From: Strobilurus pachycystidiatus
Lineage: Eukaryota > Basidiomycota > Agaricomycetes > Agaricales > Physalacriaceae
Length of the DNA stretch: 64,000 bases
NCBI GenBank assembly: GCA_019915135.1
Contig: JAHLMK010000027.1
Location: 248,001-312,000, forward strand
Direction of reading: 5' to 3'
Below are positions 44,918 through 56,425 of this stretch, one piece after another (the stretch's first letter is position 1; each line of letters starts with the position of its first letter). Below the pieces are notes generated by a model. That model was not told the DNA's origin, did not search any database, and was given only the letters and a program-made list of their open reading frames with translations. Made by a program: the position numbers and the translations under genes.

Positions 44918-45248
44918 GCGCGCTGTCATCACCATATCGGCGTTAGGCTCAGCGCTCTCCGTCTTTCTTATTTGGGGCTTGGCGTCAAGCCTAGCTCCAC
45001 TGCTTGTATTTGCCTGCATATACGGCTTCCTTGGTCCTAGCTGGTCTGCCCTCTGGCCTAGGTTTGTGACATTATCGAGACGAGGCAGAGACGATCCTGG
45101 CGAGGGCGCTACGCTGATGTGCATCTTCATCGCTGGAAGAGGTATCGGGAATGTGCTTAGTGCGCCTGTTGCATCGGGGCTCTTGAAGTCGTGGCCGGGG
45201 ACAGGGAAATCTCACTTTCCGTATGGTGTTGAGCAGGGGATACCGTAG
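44918..45248 (+). pseudogene. C-terminal remnant of an MFS (monocarboxylate-transporter-like) permease cut by copy B
   Basis: Directly after the LTR the frame reads hydrophobic segments SALGSALSVFLIWGLASSL and APLLVFACIYGFLGPSWSAL, a loop WPRFV, and FIAGRGIGNVLSAPVASGLL, the pattern of the last transmembrane helices of fungal MCT-type major facilitator transporters. The N-terminal half is absent here and should lie beyond the left end of copy B, outside the window. A stop at 45246-45248 and weak coding after it suggest further decay or a lost last exon. Confidence 0.75.
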
Positions 45249-45778
45249 ATCCCATACATTGCCGTACTGCTATAGCCTTAGATCAAGTTGTACATTATCC
45301 GTTGTAATAGCAGTGATTTACCGCCGCACCAACTCCCCATAGGCCATGTATTGCTTACCTCGGCGCTGCAGGCTGGCGGTATTTCGGCCATTTCTGGGCC
45401 CGACCATCTCTGCGTTCCGTTCTGGATCCCGACCGTATGCCTTATGAGGCTCTCCACATATGACGATCGTTGTGCCTAGTCATGAAAATATATGCGGAGG
45501 CAATTGGTCTGGATCGACACTTACACTATTTCGTAATTGATGTCTTCGTTCATTGTAGCCCGGCGCCAAGACATTGACTGTGATAGTTCAAGAAAGTATC
45601 GTTATATAAGAGATGTGGTTTGTACGATGGTAGAATGTGAATACAAATTTGTCGGAGTAACAAGACTCTTTTCAGTGCGCGGTGTCGACATCATCATCTA
45701 GGGCCTCCATCCTCCGACCCAGCGAGCATCCTCCGCCCACGCAAGCCGTTCGTCGCGCTAGCTTGTCTGAATGTTTGT
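45249..45778. other. No gene seen
   Basis: Possible decayed tail of the MFS gene (an open frame at 45288-45479 keeps some MFS-like residues such as GHVLLTSALQAGG). Nothing else supportable. Confidence 0.4.
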
Positions 45779-46490
45779 TTAGGCCGCGTCGGACTCGGAG
45801 AGGGATACACCCTGTGGTTTGGGCGTTAACGCGGCCGGAAAACATAGACAATGGATGACGCACCTGGTTGCCTTGCTCGTCGTCGTCCTGCTCAATTTCG
45901 GCTTCGGGGTCGTTGACGGGGCTTTGGCGACGGGGAAAGGTAGGTGTAGGACCGCGACTGCGGGCGTGGATCGACATGCCCTGGAAATCGGGCGTTAAAG
46001 CGGATGGAAAAACAAGAGAAAGGAAGACGCACCTCAAGGACGACCGAGTCGCTGTCCAGCTCGATTTCGGCATTGGCGCGGCGTTGGCGGCGCATGAGAC
46101 TGGCCGTAGGACCTCGATTGGAGCCGGTTTGGATGGGAATGAGCACTCACCTAGGCATACAGATAGCAATGACCAAATTAGTCAGGAATCTAGCCAATGT
46201 CAGCAAATTGCCATGAGCTGCAAGCTGAAGGTGACTTACTGGATGAATTTCATGTTGTTGTTGTGGTGGTGGTGGTGGTGGTGGTTGCAGGTGAGAGCAA
46301 AAAGACAAGAATGAGACCAGATACCTTTTTCAGCAATCCCATCGCTGACATAGCGATCCGCAAGCCCGAGTCCACGTCTACCCTCGCCGCGCACTTCGTA
46401 GGACGCGTCAGAGAGACAACTCGCAGAGTAGCGATTCAAGCTGAATTCGTCTAACGAAATATATTAGCCATATCACGAACGCATATTCCA
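45779..46490 (-). CDS. Small hypothetical gene with a duplicated exon (5' end uncertain)
   Basis: The last exons 45811-45779, 45980-45864 and an exon ending at 46033 join in phase through two introns of 52 nt, both GTGCGT...CAG. The two inner exons and their introns are diverged copies of one another: both read an Arg/Pro/Gln segment then an acidic EAEIEQDDDEQ or AEIELDSDS segment. Upstream, an open stretch near 46322-46440 may be another exon; a CAC/AAC microsatellite (46255-46287) lies between. No known domain. Confidence 0.45.
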
Positions 46491-46970
46491 CGACTTACCT
46501 TGGCGTCTCGGTATGATAATGAGTACATCCTCAAAACGCTTAGCAGCGGACGCGCTCAACGAACGCTTTCAACGAACGTATCCACCGAACAGATCCGTTC
46601 GGCCATGGCGTTTCGTGTGGCGCAGACAATTTATTCCTTTTCGTCCATCGTACAGATATACTTGCTTGTGTTTTTTGCTTCTAGCCAGTGCCTTTTGTTG
46701 ACTCTCGCCGAACGTTCATCTAATTCGTCTGACGATATGTATTAGCCACGTCACGGACTCGTATTCCAAGACATACCTCGGCGCCTCGGCGTGAGGATAA
46801 AGCAGGCAGAGACTGTACTTTCTCGAGCAGCCTATCAACGATTAGAGCCAGCGAACGGATTCTGGAATGGAAGTGTGGCGCAGCCAAAGTATTCCTTCCG
46901 TCCATCGTACATGGAGAGTTCTTACTCTTGTTTTTCTTGCGTATTGACAGGTTGAGTCGTTGAGCTGTGC
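46445..46970. repeat. Diverged tandem duplication, about 279-bp unit
   Basis: ATTCGTCTAACGAAATATATTAG at about 46445 recurs as ATTCGTCTGACGATATGTATTAG at 46723, each followed by similar CTTACCT(T/C)GGCG and TCCGTCCATCGTACA-like sequence. The duplicated unit includes intron-like boundaries on the minus strand. Confidence 0.65.
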
Positions 46971-47069
46971 AGTATGACTGCGGTTATACTTGAGAAATAA
47001 ACTTAGTCTCCAAAGGCAATGCATGATTGCAGGTCGGTCGGGTCGATGATGTTGAATTGAATGGATAGT

Positions 47070-47693
47070 TTACACCATGCTATAAGTTCTGTACGGGAGT
47101 CGAAGACCGTCGCGCACAAGTCTTTCAAAATTCTTGGGAAACGGTATGAGTAACGAACAACACGGAGGTTCTGGGCGCACCGTTCTACATTCTTGCATGA
47201 AGATGTCCTGCTCATTCTCCTCGAAACAGCCGTCCGTGATCAGTGCTCGAGAGATTGGTCCCATTGACTGCACATAGAACTGCACCAAGAACCCGATGCG
47301 GTTGTCTGCGGCCTTGCGCCCTCGTTCGCAATCACGGCGAAACTGAGCTTCGGTTAATGTGCCCAGTGACCGTTTCGTATGAATGTGGATGTTCCAAAAC
47401 CAATTGAGACGGTAAAGGGTATCAAGGCGCCCCCGGAGTGCAAGAGCAAGTAGTTCCAACTGGTTGTAAACGTGTTCGGTGAGTCGCTTGGGCTGGTCCA
47501 GATTCCCAAATTCGTCAGAGCAGATTTCGACATGAGAGGAAGCAGCGTACAGGAAGGGGCATATAAGGCAGAGGCCAGCGGATCTCGTAGTCATCGATGT
47601 CCTAAAGCCCAGGTCAGCCTCCAAAAGCATTTTACATGGTACGCACCATGGAAGTTGATGCCAAAGGGCCAATGACGAGTGCCAGGCCTGCAT
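47070..47693 (-). CDS. Hypothetical open frame, possible exon(s) of an unrecognised gene
   Basis: A 207-codon frame with varied, protein-like composition, for example NWFWNIHIHTKRSLGTLTEA and RKAADNRIGFLVQFYVQS. A GTGCGT...TTTAG pair near 47645-47600 could be an intron near its 5' end. No homology recognised and the start is uncertain. Confidence 0.35.
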   Translation of the reverse strand: MQAWHSSLALWHQLPWCVPCKMLLEADLGFRTSMTTRSAGLCLICPFLYAASSHVEICSDEFGNLDQPKRLTEHVYNQLELLALALRGRLDTLYRLNWFWNIHIHTKRSLGTLTEAQFRRDCERGRKAADNRIGFLVQFYVQSMGPISRALITDGCFEENEQDIFMQECRTVRPEPPCCSLLIPFPKNFERLVRDGLRLPYRTYSMV

Positions 47694-49189
47694 TTGGACT
47701 GGTCGATCAGATTTGATGAACTGAAAATAGTTTTGTTACCTCCGTCTCCGACCATTGCCTCCGGTAAGTTGTTCTTCGTTTCGCGACTACCTACACCGAC
47801 CGGCATTCTCAGATGACGTTCATACTATCGCCATGTCAGATCAAATTCATCCAAGATCATATCTCTGATTTTCACGAATCACTGCGTTTTCTCCACCTTG
47901 TCAGATGTTGGATACTTGATGTAGATGCAAGTAACAAGGACATTATGTCTAGATAGTCCTACTGTATAATCAGTGATGAGTGCATCTAACACAGCCAATA
48001 TAGATCGAGCTGTCAGTGCGCAAATCGTTAGTGATCAATCTTCAGACAGATATATATATAGCACACCTTGACAACTGCTAGCTGTATGACCTTGTCACCT
48101 GCGTATCCTAGCTATCATTGTAACAACAGACATGTCTAGCATAAGTCATTAAAGCACAGCAGAGCAAAATTTGTAAGGTTAGGGTTCCAATTTAGGTGTT
48201 CTCCCCTGCGGTGAACCCTTACACTTGAACCCTAACCCACACTCTACTTGGTGCTCGCTCATTGAGAGTGCTAGGGGTGTACAGAAGTGTTAGATTTATA
48301 AGCAGGCAAAATACAGCAATGGAAGCACTGCAGCTGAGTTGGGATGTGCAGCGGCAGGTGCCGGCTCATCTGAGCGGCACGGAGTGCCATTCCCAATATC
48401 ACACTTTGCTCAGAGTCCGCATGCCGTTGGCACATGTGCGTCTCACGTGCTGGTTGGTTTTTAATTCGATCAAACTCGGGGTTTATTCACTTCCTTCTCT
48501 CCCGTCTTCTCTCTTTTCCTTATTTTGTCTCTAGTGCATCGACCGCTCAACCAACTACAAGGACAAGGATCAACTCAACGCAAACGAGGACCAACTGGGC
48601 GCGGACGAGGACCAACTGGGCGCGGACGAGGACCAACTGGGCGCGGACAAGGACCAATTGCACACGGGCAAGGACGAGGACAAGGACGAGGACCATTGTG
48701 GTTTACCCAGAGGTGGATGACGACTAGCGCGTATGAGACAGCACAACAATTGTGGCTTAGTATCTCAGCGGTGGTGCTATATTATTCAAAATATGTGTTG
48801 TGTAATTACTATTAGCTATTGTATGGTACCGTCTTGTCTGTACTCCCTCCATCTCATTAAAGAATATAAGTTTCATTATTTATATTCTTTTATTTTCCGT
48901 GTTGAGTGAGGCTATGAGCTACTCATAACAAAATGACAGATTGACTATAACATCCTATGCAGTCACGACTCACGAGACAGGGTTTGATTGTTGTAACTGT
49001 CAAGTAATGATAGTTTGTGTATTGTCAGCATGTTACCTTCAGTTGTAATTTTCATGTACTCTTACGCGTTATATGGTCAGACCTTGGATAGCTGAAGCTG
49101 TTCCACCGTATGATTACTCTGCCTGTATGGTCACCTAGTACCCACCTATCCGAAGTCTTTCAGAAAGCAAGAAACGCAGTGAATCACGG
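47694..49189. repeat. Intergenic stretch with simple repeats
   Basis: Holds an 11-bp inverted repeat GGTTAGGGTTC/GAACCCTAACC (48178-48238) and a 21-bp minisatellite GAGGACCAACTGGGCGCGGAC in three near-perfect copies (about 48584-48650). The Thr/Arg/Trp frame across the minisatellite follows from the repeat and is not called as a gene. Confidence 0.6.
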
Positions 49190-49633
49190 TTGTCGACGTA
49201 TGCAAGTATCTGGGTTGAGCGCTGGATCATCAACTGTTTTCTGCCCTTTTTCTTCCCGCAAGCGGGGGCTGAAGCTGAAGTCGTGAAGGATCTGGAATTG
49301 GTGCGTTCTCAAGCTCGGCCAATCAAACTCACAAACGCGATACCGCAGGTCGTCACCAAAGAATTCTATCGCCTCTACGATCCCGCCCGCGAAGAAGCCG
49401 CCGCCAAGGAGCGGGAACATGTCATCGCTGCCAACCAATTAGAGTCCCAGCTCAACGGCATGGTTTTGACACACATCCACAACCCGCCAGTCAATCCACT
49501 TAATCCTTGGACGAAACCCCTCGAGACGAGCATTCCTTGGAGTTCGGATGAGGCGGAGCCCTGGGGGTGGGGAAGGGAGGCTACGTGGCCACCAAGCATC
49601 AACGAAGACGTTGCATTCTGGAATGAACCCTGA
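49190..49633 (+). CDS. Hypothetical protein, possible 3' exon (147 codons)
   Basis: Protein-like from about codon 25: VKDLELVRSQARPIKLTNAI, then PWTKPLETSIPW and a Trp-rich end. The N-terminal codons look non-coding, so the true exon may start at an acceptor near 49261. The Trp/Pro-rich end resembles KDZ cargo gene 3 in style only. Confidence 0.4.
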   Translation: MSTYASIWVERWIINCFLPFFFPQAGAEAEVVKDLELVRSQARPIKLTNAIPQVVTKEFYRLYDPAREEAAAKEREHVIAANQLESQLNGMVLTHIHNPPVNPLNPWTKPLETSIPWSSDEAEPWGWGREATWPPSINEDVAFWNEP

Positions 49634-49804
49634 ACATCATATTTTATCATTGCGCATCCGAGATCCTTTCCCGCGTCGACCATACATACACCTTAAGACA
49701 TCAACTTCCAGAATTCGCTACTTTTCGTATTGGGTCAGGTGTTTACACGTTTACAAAATAAATTAAGACTTTGCATTGCATCGGTACAAGATAGAGTCAT
49801 TGAT

Positions 49805-52800
49805 CTAATTTAAAGTGTTCAGAACATCCAAACATGCGCGCACGTCTTTCACAGCAGCGGCCCAGCCACCCAATTCTTTTCCAGAATATCCCCACCAGAA
49901 GAGGCCGAGCAAGATCGTACACAAACCGTTCGGCCCCGAACAGCGCAGGCTAGACAGCGTGTTATCGTAAGTAGCCACAGGAAGTATTTGCCCTTGCAGC
50001 CGCCATCGCAATGGTGGCTGTATACCACTCCACCATTGCAGCCATTTATCCTTGAAGGCGCGCATGTTCCCGATACTTGGAGGTTTGCCGAAATCTCGTC
50101 CGAGTTTCATCCACGCGATCAATTCGGCCGGGCGATGTGGACACAGCGGTAAGTTCTTCTGCTCAAAGATGAGCGGATAGACTGGAGCTGCAAGATTAAG
50201 GTCACTCACCGATTTGGACTTGTCCTGTTTGTGCTCCCATCTATTGAAATCGAGGACCAGATGGTCCCAATCGTCACCCATGGCAACAGAGCGCATGCTC
50301 ACGGTGAGGCTCTCCAACCAAGATGGAACGTTCTCCTTCTGCGGATTTGTCGATAGCAGTACTGGTTCTCGAACAACGGCCTTCTTCGTTCGTGTTGGGC
50401 GAAGGCCTGCTATCGGCTCGACAGTGTTGTTGGACCCCGTTGGTGCAGTGGATGACTGCTCGGTATTGACTGCTCAGCGCGTCGTCTTCGGCTTCTTCGC
50501 CACCGGTTCAGCGTTCGTCAGTTCGTTTCCGCCGCGCTTTTTACTGTTCTTCTTGGCGGGAGGTGGGTCAACTTTGGCTGCTACGGTCGAGTTCATGGTT
50601 TCCGGTGCCGAGTTCGAGGCCACGTTTGTGAATGGAGTAAGTGGTGGACGGCTGGATACGGGCGTAAGGGGAGCCGGAGGAGTGTACGAGCCAGCGGTGA
50701 AGTCCGGGTCTTCCATGCCGTGGTATGGATCGGGTGATATCGAACGTGGCGCTGGGCTGGATCCCGATATGAAGCCAAGGGGAGCTGGTACGCCCGTGAA
50801 CCCTGACAGGTACTCGCCGAGGCGCTGACTGCCGCAATCCGAGTTGTCAAAGGGCATGAACGGGCCATCTCCACTGCTTCTGAGGTCCCCGTCGTTCGGT
50901 GGCTGTGTTGTCGTTGAGTGCTGGCTCTCTCGAAGAGTCTCATAGAAAGCTTTCCAGGCATGACTGGTCGTGTCCGTCCCATGTCCTCCGTGGGCTGGGA
51001 GCATTCCACTGGGCGTTTGGGCGTTGTTATCGAGGGGTGAATCGCAGTCCGGAATCGCTGCAGCTAAACGAGTCGTGGATGCGATACCGGACGCGGGTAT
51101 CGTTTCTGCGGGAAGAGGTGCCACGCCCGGGGTATGGGAAGGTGCCGCAGATTCAGCTGGAGGATTGAAAAGTGATGGCGCCGCAGGTTGGGAAGACGAG
51201 GCAGCCACAATGCCTTCTGAGAAGGCTGCAGACAGATACTGAGGAGGGTGGACACCGGCAGCGGGACTCGCAGCGGGATTCGAAGCGAATACTGCGCCCC
51301 TCGATGATGGTCTGCTCGGGAGTGATGTTGCTAAGACATCAAGACCGTCGACGGTAGGGATTAACAAAAGAGGCGCGGTCGGTGTTGAAGTGCTTGACGA
51401 GTCGGCTAGCCGGGGTGCTGGATCGGGGTGCATAGCAGAAGTTCCTGGCGGAACGGTACTCGACGGGACGGGGACTGCGAGATGTTGGTCCAGACCTGGG
51501 ACTCTTGCTCGGCATTGCGCCGGTGCTATGAAGACATTCAAAATTGAGAGGCTAAAGCGTGTAAACCGACTTACAGAAACAGGTCGCAACATGACCTTTG
51601 AAAGGTTCTAGAACCGCTTCGGCAAAGGAGGGATATGCCTCTTGGAAGCGATACCCTATGGCATTCTTGGGTCCATAATAGTTGCTGTATTTTTGATCAG
51701 TCATTGTCTTTGAAATGTGGAGAGGAAAGAACGAACATTTCCGTATCAAATCCGCCCTTCGAATTCGGCCCCCCAGATAGCACGAAGTAGACGTGCCCGG
51801 TGCCGGCAACCATACTGTCAAAGAATTTCTTGAGGTGGACGGGTGCGGTCGTAACATTTCTATGACGAATGTTAGACTGTCGGTCATGAACGATGATCGA
51901 GAGGTTACTTACACGTCGTATTGCTCTGCGGTGGGACGGAATTCCTCCACCTCCTCGGTCAGCCCGTCGTTAGCCTGTTCGCCATCTTCAAGCACTCCCC
52001 CAGCAAGTGCTCCATTCTTTGGTTTCGGCTTGCCCTTTACTTTTTTCGCCGCCTTCTGCGCCGTCTTCTCCTGACCCTTCGTCTCAATCAACGCTACCGC
52101 CTGGGCTTCGTACTCGGCTCTCTGCTCGTCCGTCAATCCCATCCACGCCTTGTTGGTAGCCTCTCGGACGATGACGATGGGCTGAGGAACGTCTAGGGTT
52201 CTGGGAGCGATGGGAGGAAGGAAACGGTCTTCGATTGGAAAGTCGGCGGCCAGATTTCTCTCAGTACGGAAAATGCTGCGAAGACGCTCCTGCTCCTTCT
52301 CTAGCGCCTCCTCTCGGTACTTCGCGGTCAATTCTTGGTAGATAGGTCGGATGAGCTCCTTGTAGCAGAGGTTGGAGAAGAATTCTCTGATAGAGTGACA
52401 TTGAGAGGCGGTAGATTCGAACTGGAACGTGTTTTTCTTCGAGACTGACATCTGCTTAGGTCGTTTTCTCTCGTTGTGGTTGCCAAACCATGTCCGCAAT
52501 TTCTGGAATCACCGTGTCAGTTGGACTCACAGCTCCGAGTCAGCGACGCTACGTACACGTTTGATCAATCCGACCGACGTTTCTGGGTGTGCTCCATCAT
52601 CAAGCGCGGATGAGGAGCCATTCGAGGCGACAGAGTCGTCGACGGGAAGTCCGAACTGCTGGCAGAGGACTGGAATCGACCAACGCTTGAAGAATTCCGT
52701 CTCCATAACTGGCCAGAAGAGTTGATGCGACTTCTGCGATACATGGTGGTAGTATAGAGGGCGAAGGTCCTGCAAGACTTTCAACTGGTCGGGAGTCGTC

Positions 52801-52938
52801 CATCCCAGAGGCGCCATCTCGATGGAGACCGAGTCGAACCCGCGGATCAAGGGTCGACCCTTGCGAGATCCAGCTATCAGTGATTGATTGAGCGAGGCTT
52901 ACATAACGTTCAATTGAGTCAGGACTTGATTCGTTCAT
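49805..52938 (-). pseudogene. Family K gene outside the KDZ element: HMG-like protein with an internal stop
   Basis: Recognisable exons: start near 52938-52903; a block near 52850-52554 (TTPDQLKVLQDLRPLYYHH, FFKRWSIP, GLIKR); a phase-0 junction into KLRTWFGNHNERKR; an exon to about 51909 carrying the HMG-like TNKAWMGLTDEQRAEYEAQA; exons near 51861-51597 (FFDSMVAGTGHVYFVLSGGP); and a long Ser/Pro-rich exon to 50474. A TGA at 50474-50476 then separates this from an in-frame continuation (50473-49805) that carries the Trp-rich end WLQWWSGIQPPLRWRLQ...LLGLFWWG. The order matches KDZ cargo gene 6 (14885-17204). The TGA could be a CpG-to-TpG change of CGA; a missed intron is the alternative. Confidence 0.68.
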
Positions 52939-52977
52939 AAACTTCGATGCATCTCAACCAGACCTCTTACTCTCATC

Positions 52978-53805
52978 ATGACCCACTTACCAGCTGCAAT
53001 GGATTCCGTTGAGACTCTCCGCCACGTTCGAGCACTGTTGGACTTGTTGCAGAGCCCAGGTTCGTCAACCCTGTTCCAATCATTGATCCTGTCTGACATT
53101 TACAGCGTCTGATTCGCCTGCCCCGGGAACCTCGTCCGCCCCCGTTACACAGGAGAGCCTGAACGCCAGCGAGGGGAGTGAGGGTGAGAAATCGTTGGGT
53201 AAGTTCACATTATCAATTCGGCAGTCTATCGTGTTGATCATACTGCCCAGTCTGCGCTGCTTGCCACGAGAAGATCCTCAAGAGCGAGGCCTCAGTTGTT
53301 GACTTGGATGTCGCGCAGGCTCTCGAGCGTCTGACTGTCGAGTCGAGTCCGGCCGGTGCTACGACTGCCACGCAGAGTGCCGCCAGCGCCGTCGCTCCGT
53401 ACACTGTCACTCCTGCTGGACCCATTCCGGCCAGCGCTCTCGCGAGGATGACACCGCAGACTCTGGCTGCTCTTGCAGCTATGGATCTCGACACCCCCCC
53501 GCCGGCCTACCAGCGCAACCAATCTTGGTTCGTAGTGACCTGCGGAACGTGGATTGGCTTGTGTCGCAACTGGTAAGTTACCCTCTTCCGCCGACCTTTC
53601 CGGGGGCTGACCAGCGACGAATGTACAGGGCCATGGCAGCCAGTCACACCCTCGGCGTTAGTGGGTCTATACAGAACAAGAAGAACAGCTGGACCAAAGC
53701 TCGCCAGCTCTTCATCGACAATTGCGATGCAGGTTTGTGCGCACTTAGGCTGTGAAGTATTTAGCAGTGATTCAGTGTATCCGTGTTGAGAATAAAGCAG
53801 AGTAG
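52978..53805 (+). CDS. RNase H1 N-terminal (viroplasmin-like) domain protein
   Basis: Exons 52978-53059, 53106-53198, 53251-53572 and 53629-53732 join in phase (introns 46, 52 and 56 nt). A last exon after about 53764 is probable and would end at TAG 53803-53805. After a Ser/Thr/Ala-rich N-terminal region with a C-A-A-C pair, the C-terminal part reads SWFVVTCGTWIGLCRNWAMA...LGVSGSIQ, matching the W-x-V-V-x-x-G-x-x-x-G-x-x-x-x-W...V-S-G pattern of the RNase H1 N-terminal RNA/DNA-hybrid-binding fold. It is divergent from the family K gene, with starts about 40 bp apart. Confidence 0.68.
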
Positions 53806-54234
53806 CATTGGCTGTATGTACTGTACTGACGTGATTACATGGAACGCTACGACAAACATGAGGCACTGTAGACTTCAAGCGGCATCCTTATGAATTGAAA
53901 GTGTTATGACAATTGTAATTGAATTGGAAGAGGATCCGCGCTCGTAATACAATTGAGAAAGAGTCCGTGCTTGGACCGAGGCAAGGGATCCGAGAGCCAA
54001 AGACGTCGCCAATATGCATGTCCCTCTTCGATACACGCACAATCGCAAGGCATGAAGTCACGCACCATACAGCCTGACATATGGCATTTGAGAGAGTAGA
54101 CGCTGCTTCTCGCTGGCTACAACAAGATCGAAAACAAAGGGTGAATATTGAAAGGAATAGACAGCAATGACGTCGTCAATTAAGCTAAAGAGATCTGCGG
54201 GCCTTCAATTGAGTGCACACCCTTCCACTTCGCG
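53806..54234. other. No gene seen
   Basis: Intergenic stretch between convergent genes; it presumably contains both 3' ends. Nothing else supportable. Confidence 0.4.
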
Positions 54235-54990
54235 CTAAGCTCTACCATCTTTGCCGCCTTCGGCCCCCGCTTCGTCCACCACAACAGAGTTGATGTCTTT
54301 GTAAGTCTTCCGTTCCTCGTCCGAAAGTTTACGCACGAGGACGTGGAAGGTCTTGTGAGGGTGTCCGCCGGCCGATTTCAGCTTCAGAGTCTTCATAGAG
54401 TATGTTAGCGTAGAAGCATACCAATACGCAGACAACGTACGCTAGAATTCTCGGCTGTGGTTTCACTATTGGAGTCACGACACCCTTCCACTTCGCGCTT
54501 GGATCCACCATCTTCGCCACCTTGGGCCCCCGCTTCGTTCACCACAAGGGAGTTGATGTCCTTGTAAGTCTTCCGTTCCTCGTCGGAGAGTGTACGCACG
54601 AGGACGTGGAAGGTCTTGCGAGGATGTCCTTGGCCGGCTGAATTCGACTGAAGAGTCTTCGTAGAGCATGTCAGCGTAGAACCATATTTATATGCGGGGA
54701 ACGTACGCCAGAATTCTCGTCTTCAGTTGGCTTGGAGATCCTTGTGTGCCCCTTATTTCTTGGGAGAGAGCGTAAAAGGTCTAGAGAGATGTGGGCAGCG
54801 CTGGCTGGTAAAGGCCTCTTGACGGGGTATGAGAACAGAAAGACGGTATCATATCTTTACTCACCTGCCCGGCGATGCTCTCCCTGAATTTCTGCTGTCG
54901 GGCAGCCAGCTGTTTGGCGTAAGGAGATAAAATTCCAGCGGAGAGCTGGCTGAAGGTAATTCTGCGAGGTATACTGCTTTCTGAGTTCAT
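54235..54990 (-). CDS. Gene L: protein with a tandemly duplicated SDEERKTYKD exon
   Basis: A first exon begins at 54990 (FSQLSAGILSPYAKQLAARQ). The last exons both start ACTCT after an acceptor ...TAYGAAG and read KTFHVLVR(T/K)LSDEERKTYKDI, followed by NEAGAQGG or DEAGAEGG; they are about 261 bp apart. The introns between them (GTACGT, about 50 nt) are duplicated too. The L-S-x-E-E-R-K-x-Y pattern resembles the last helix of an HMG box. The phase of the first intron could not be settled. Stop at 54235-54237. Confidence 0.6.
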
Positions 54991-55358
54991 GGTTAACGAG
55001 GTAGGAACAATCGAAGCTGGGCATGAAGCGTTTCGATCGACGTAAAGGTCCTCCTGTCTACCCCAGGATGTAGGTCTGCCTCCACGGACCTGATCGTTAA
55101 TTGATATAGAAATAGGACTTTACCGTTTTGTACACAGATCAGCAGCAACTCGAGGTCTATCATGCCAGTGTTCATGTCTTCCTTGCTTGCTATATCTTCG
55201 ACGACAGCGAGAGCAGGGTCTGGTATTTTACCGCAGCGGTGAATGAATTGCCGATATCATTCCAGACTCCGAGGAGTAGATACGGGACAGATTCTTGTCG
55301 TACTATTGTAGTTCATGTCATTGTCATTTCGAAATACAACGAGGAAACAGAAAGGTGG

Positions 55359-56425
55359 TTACAGTATTTGATACGACAGAGAGCGGGCACTGTACTGTGA
55401 GCGCAGACCCGTCAAATTGTCGTCTGCCGCGAGAACCCACAATTCCTCCAATACTGCCTTCCAGTCCTCGGCCGACGACAAATATCGGCGCGCCTCCTCC
55501 CAGGTCGCACACTGTCCGTGAATGGCCAGTAGACGTTGTGTAGTCTTTTCCAACGCAGTGAAGTGCTTCTTGAACGATGTCCATTCAATGATGATGTTGG
55601 TAAGGCGACCACGCTTGAGAGCCTCCGATACCAAGTCCTGGCATAATTGCCTGAGACCACCCTTGGAGTCGAGAAGCTGTTTCATCGCCTTGTACGACGA
55701 AAAGGCCTTCTTCCCAAGCCTTTCCTCATAGTTTGGTGGTCTAGCACTAACGTTAGATGGTGACATGCATCAATGGAGTTTGACTTGCCGTCGTGTCCGC
55801 TTCGATGGAACTCGCGGTGGCGTAGAGGTTGTGCGGATAGGCGAATTGTCTGCCCTGGGTGAGAATATCAACACGGGAAGAATCTGCGTGGCAAGACTCA
55901 CCATGCGTGGGAAGCCAGTGGGGACGGAGAAGCTTGTATAGAAGAGGGTGTCGGAGGATCTGAGGGTGGCAGAGGAGAGTTGTTGATTTGCCGGCGATGG
56001 TCGGTAGTGATATAGTGATCCCGCGTAAGATATGGCAGGGGCGACGGGGTCGCATAGGGCACCGTCCGCAAGTGAGGGGGAGTTTCTGGTCCAGGAGAAG
56101 TTGGCGATCGATCTTTCCATGGCTGCCGAGGTGGATGCGCTCTCGGTGGTGTTGTTCGGCGAAGTGGTGTTGTTTGACGAGAGAAAGATGTACTCTGACG
56201 AGACTGGGGCGGATTGGAAGGAGCAACGGAGGATTTCATCTTGTGGGCATATGCCTCTCGCCGTTTCCGATTGATAGTGGCGGCATTTCTGACAATTTCT
56301 GAGTTCCGTGAAAATGTATGGATAACGAACTCTTACCGAGCGTAATATTTATCGTGTGACTCTTTCACAGCGGCTTTCCTTTCCTCGGGCGTGGCGTATT
56401 TGGGAGGTCGTCCTTTTTTGTTCAT
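55359..56425 (-). CDS. Family J gene outside the KDZ element: basic GRPPKY N-terminus protein, 309 aa, 4 exons
   Basis: Exons 56425-56337, 56288-55902, 55854-55789 and 55746-55359 sum to a closed frame. The third intron (55788-55747) has a GC-AG pair (GCAAGT...TTAG) with a CTAAC branch point; no GT donor keeps the frame. The N-terminus MNKKGRPPKYATPEERKAAV (AT-hook-like) runs into ARNAATINRKRREAYAHKMK, paralogous to KDZ cargo gene 5. A Ser/Pro/Thr-rich linker follows, then a helical C-terminal domain (FKKHFTALEKTTQRLLAIHG, EDWKAVLEELWVLA). Likely a nuclear nucleic-acid-binding protein by inference. Confidence 0.78.

Noticed and set aside
48178..48238. Telomere-like TTAGGG array
   Set aside because: Only single GGTTAGGGTT units in inverted orientation are present, not a tandem array.
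48434..48815. Arg/Thr/Trp-repeat protein
   Set aside because: The frame is created by a 21-bp minisatellite and has no start or splice support.
50214..50828. Plus-strand 204-codon frame
   Set aside because: It lies opposite the family K gene, whose minus-strand frame has family-like motifs; this is its shadow.
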